This document shows positions 6,467 to 8,039 of a stretch of DNA of 8,039 bases, one piece after another; the first letter of the stretch is position 1; the number at the start of each line of letters is the position of its first letter. The notes under the pieces are model-generated. The model had not been told where the DNA came from. It did no database searches and saw nothing but the letters and a program-made list of their open reading frames with translations. Made by a program: the position numbers and the translations under genes. This DNA comes from Thermotoga sp. (GTDB lineage: Bacteria > Thermotogota > Thermotogae > B21-G9), in NCBI GenBank assembly GCA_003641545.1, contig QNAU01000053.1:1-8039 (forward strand), given 5' to 3'.

Positions 6467-7243
6467 ATGGTGAGAGGCATATACACCGCTGCTATGGGGA
6501 TGCTGATTGACCAAGAAAAGCTCAACTCGATAAGCAACAATCTCGCGAATGTTGAATCTGTGGGATACAAGAAGGATGTCCCAGTTTTCAAAACATACCT
6601 CATGAAGGGAGTATACGCGATGAACAAGAAGGGGATGGCGCATCCTCTGTGGAAGGTCGGGAAATTGGAACATGCGATCATCGTGGATAGGGTGTATTTC
6701 TCCATGAAACAAGGTGACATGGTGGAAACGGATGAGAAATTCGATTTTGCGATAGATGGTGAAGGTTTCTTCACCGTGATGGGGAAAGACGGAGAAATTC
6801 TCTACACACGGGCGGGCAATTTCAAGCTCGACAACGACGGTTATCTAAGGACAAACGAAGGTTTGAAGGTTTTGGATGACGAAGGAAATCCGATACTCTG
6901 GAGAGAAGATTACACTGTGGATGAGGAAGGTTGGGTCCACGATGGGGAAGGGAAGAGAATCTTCAGGTTTGGAATAGTTGGGTTCGATGATCCGAAAGGT
7001 CTTGAGAAGGTAGGATACTCACTGTTCCGAGAAACTGAAAGATCCGGAAAGCCTGAGAAAATATCGAAGGGAAGGATGAAGATACTGAGGGGATATCTTG
7101 AGAGTTCGAATGTTCAGGTTTTCAAAGAGATGATAAGCATGATAAACGCTTTGAGGCATTTTGAGATTTCACAGAGGGTTATCGTGACGGAAGATCAGCT
7201 CTTGGACAGGGCTGTGAATTCCGTCGGAGGAATGCGGGGGTGA
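6467..7243 (+). CDS. flgF: Flagellar basal-body rod protein FlgF
   Basis: FlgF is part of the flagellar rod between the MS ring and the hook and is exported through the flagellar type III system. The 258-residue protein begins RGIYTAAMGM and has the rod N-terminal helix LNSISNNLANVESVGYKKD (19-37). The central motif FDFAIDGEGFFTV (92-104) and YTRAGNFKLDNDGYLRT (113-129) follow. The C-terminal helix has LESSNVQVFKEMISMINALR (211-230), typical of the FlgF/FlgG group. It has no cleavable signal peptide, as expected for this export route. It lacks the FlgG-type insert found in the next gene, which is why it is called FlgF rather than FlgG. It follows the MreB-like gene after 14 bases and precedes flgG by 6. 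In B. subtilis nomenclature its counterpart is FlhO. Confidence 0.9.
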   Translation: MVRGIYTAAMGMLIDQEKLNSISNNLANVESVGYKKDVPVFKTYLMKGVYAMNKKGMAHPLWKVGKLEHAIIVDRVYFSMKQGDMVETDEKFDFAIDGEGFFTVMGKDGEILYTRAGNFKLDNDGYLRTNEGLKVLDDEGNPILWREDYTVDEEGWVHDGEGKRIFRFGIVGFDDPKGLEKVGYSLFRETERSGKPEKISKGRMKILRGYLESSNVQVFKEMISMINALRHFEISQRVIVTEDQLLDRAVNSVGGMRG

Positions 7244-7249
7244 TCTGGG

Positions 7250-8035
7250 ATGATGCCGTCGTTGTACAGTGCGGCAACTGGGATGGAGGCACAGCAGTTC
7301 AAACTCGACATCATAAGTAACAATCTGGCGAATGTGGACACCAACGGATACAAGAGAGTGAGAGCGGAATTCAACGATCTTATATACCAATACCTGAAGA
7401 GTGCCGGAATACCGGTTGCCCAAAGTTCCCTATATCCAACGGGATTGTATTATGGACTCGGTGTGAGAAAATCCGCAACATCCCGCATATTCACCCTCGG
7501 CAATCTGATCGAAACGGGCAACGCGCTCGATCTTGCGATAGGTGGTGATGGGTTCTTCCAGATCCAACTTCAGGATGGCAGTATAGCCTACACGAGGGAT
7601 GGAGCATTCAAGATAGACAGCAGTGGTCAGATAGTCACCAGCAACGGGAACATTCTCGTTCCAAACATAGTGATCCCGAGCAATGCGGTTTCCATAAATG
7701 TATCGCAGGATGGGATAGTGAGCGCGGAGCTTCCAGATGGAACCATTCAGAACCTTGGAAACATAACCTTGGTCAAGTTCGTGAATCCAGCAGGGTTGAA
7801 GAGTATCGGGAACAATCTGTTCCTCGCAACGGCTGCATCGGGTGATCCAATAGAGGGAACCCCGAACCAAGATGGTTTCGGACCCATACATCAAGGTTAT
7901 TTGGAGAAGTCCAACGTCGATGTGGTGAAAGAAATGGTGAACATGATAACTGCACAGAGAGCCTACGAATTCAACGCGAGAGCAATCCAAACCGCGGACG
8001 ACATGTTGAGAACAGTTGCAGGTCTGAGAAGATGA
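7250..8035 (+). CDS. flgG: Flagellar basal-body rod protein FlgG (distal rod)
   Basis: FlgG forms the distal rod that crosses the wall and joins the hook. The 261-residue protein starts PSLYSAATGMEAQQ, with ISNNLANVDTNGYKR at 22-36. The FlgG-specific stretch follows: FNDLIYQYLKSAG (41-53) and YPTGLYYGLGVRKSATSR (62-79), matching the E. coli FlgG insert that distinguishes it from FlgF. Later come DLAIGGDGFFQI (94-105), YTRDGAFKIDSSGQIVTSNG (114-133) and the C-terminal LEKSNVDVVKEMVNMITAQR (218-237), and then RAYEFNARAIQTADDML. Length is the family norm. Two ATGs are adjacent (7250 and 7253); the first is used here. The flgF stop lies within GGGGGTGA, which may serve as its ribosome site. The B. 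subtilis counterpart is FlhP. Confidence 0.96.
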   Translation: MMPSLYSAATGMEAQQFKLDIISNNLANVDTNGYKRVRAEFNDLIYQYLKSAGIPVAQSSLYPTGLYYGLGVRKSATSRIFTLGNLIETGNALDLAIGGDGFFQIQLQDGSIAYTRDGAFKIDSSGQIVTSNGNILVPNIVIPSNAVSINVSQDGIVSAELPDGTIQNLGNITLVKFVNPAGLKSIGNNLFLATAASGDPIEGTPNQDGFGPIHQGYLEKSNVDVVKEMVNMITAQRAYEFNARAIQTADDMLRTVAGLRR

Positions 8036-8039
8036 GAAA
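8032..8039 (+). CDS. Possible start of a further gene (3' partial)
   Basis: ATGAGAAA begins one base before the flgG stop codon, forming an ATGA overlap like that at the korC-dgkA junction. Only two codons (Met, Arg) and two further bases are visible. Another flagellar gene would be expected here, but no identity can be given. No strong ribosome site is seen, so this start is tentative. Confidence 0.3.

Noticed and set aside
7430..7990. Minus-strand open frame of 186 codons opposite flgG
   Set aside because: It lies fully opposite a well conserved flagellar gene, shows no domain signature and has no independent support.
1177..8039. Rho-independent terminators or promoters at gene junctions
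   Set aside because: Junctions are at most about 19 bases and show no hairpin followed by a T-run. No convincing -35/-10 pair was picked out.

Overview
The window looks like chromosomal DNA of a thermophilic bacterium of the Thermotogota (Thermotoga or Pseudothermotoga type). This is inferred from three things. Arginine is coded mostly by AGA/AGG and isoleucine often by ATA. The ribosome binding sites are strong and of the GGAGGTGA type. The gene content (2-oxoacid:ferredoxin oxidoreductase, a CsaB-type pyruvyltransferase, a flagellar rod pair behind an MreB-family gene) suits an anaerobic, motile, envelope-bearing thermophile. No rRNA or marker gene confirms the genus.

The DNA is almost entirely coding. 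Eleven genes all lie on the + strand, with gaps of at most about 19 bases or overlaps of up to 26 bases. No stretch over 300 bases lacks a gene. I see no promoter, terminator, tRNA, repeat array, insertion sequence or CRISPR. The window therefore reads as the inside of one long polycistronic unit whose ends lie outside. All eleven stop codons are TGA, and at several junctions the stop is built into the next gene's Shine-Dalgarno sequence, which points to coupled translation.

Layout: (1) 1-1176, a PLP-dependent sugar aminotransferase (DegT/DnrJ/EryC1 family), cut at its 5' end by the window edge. (2) 1179-2634, the beta and gamma subunits of a 2-oxoacid:ferredoxin oxidoreductase; the alpha and ferredoxin-like subunits are not here. 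(3) 2631-4086, an undecaprenol/diacylglycerol kinase and a CsaB polysaccharide pyruvyltransferase, which suggest envelope glycopolymer work together with gene 1. (4) 4092-4757, a small membrane protein joining an MbhE-like segment to an MrpB/MnhB domain, without its usual antiporter partners. (5) 4777-5491, acylphosphatase and a ribonuclease HI-like protein. (6) 5472-8035, a divergent MreB-like actin homologue followed by flagellar rod genes flgF and flgG. A further gene may begin at 8032.

The most interesting items are the MreB-like protein with a degraded nucleotide pocket but conserved linkage to flgF-flgG, and the orphan MbhE-MrpB fusion. The csaB/lipid-kinase pair may bear on how the thermotogal outer sheath is anchored. 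No obviously new multi-gene system is visible. The genes are recognisable families in an unusual mixed operon.
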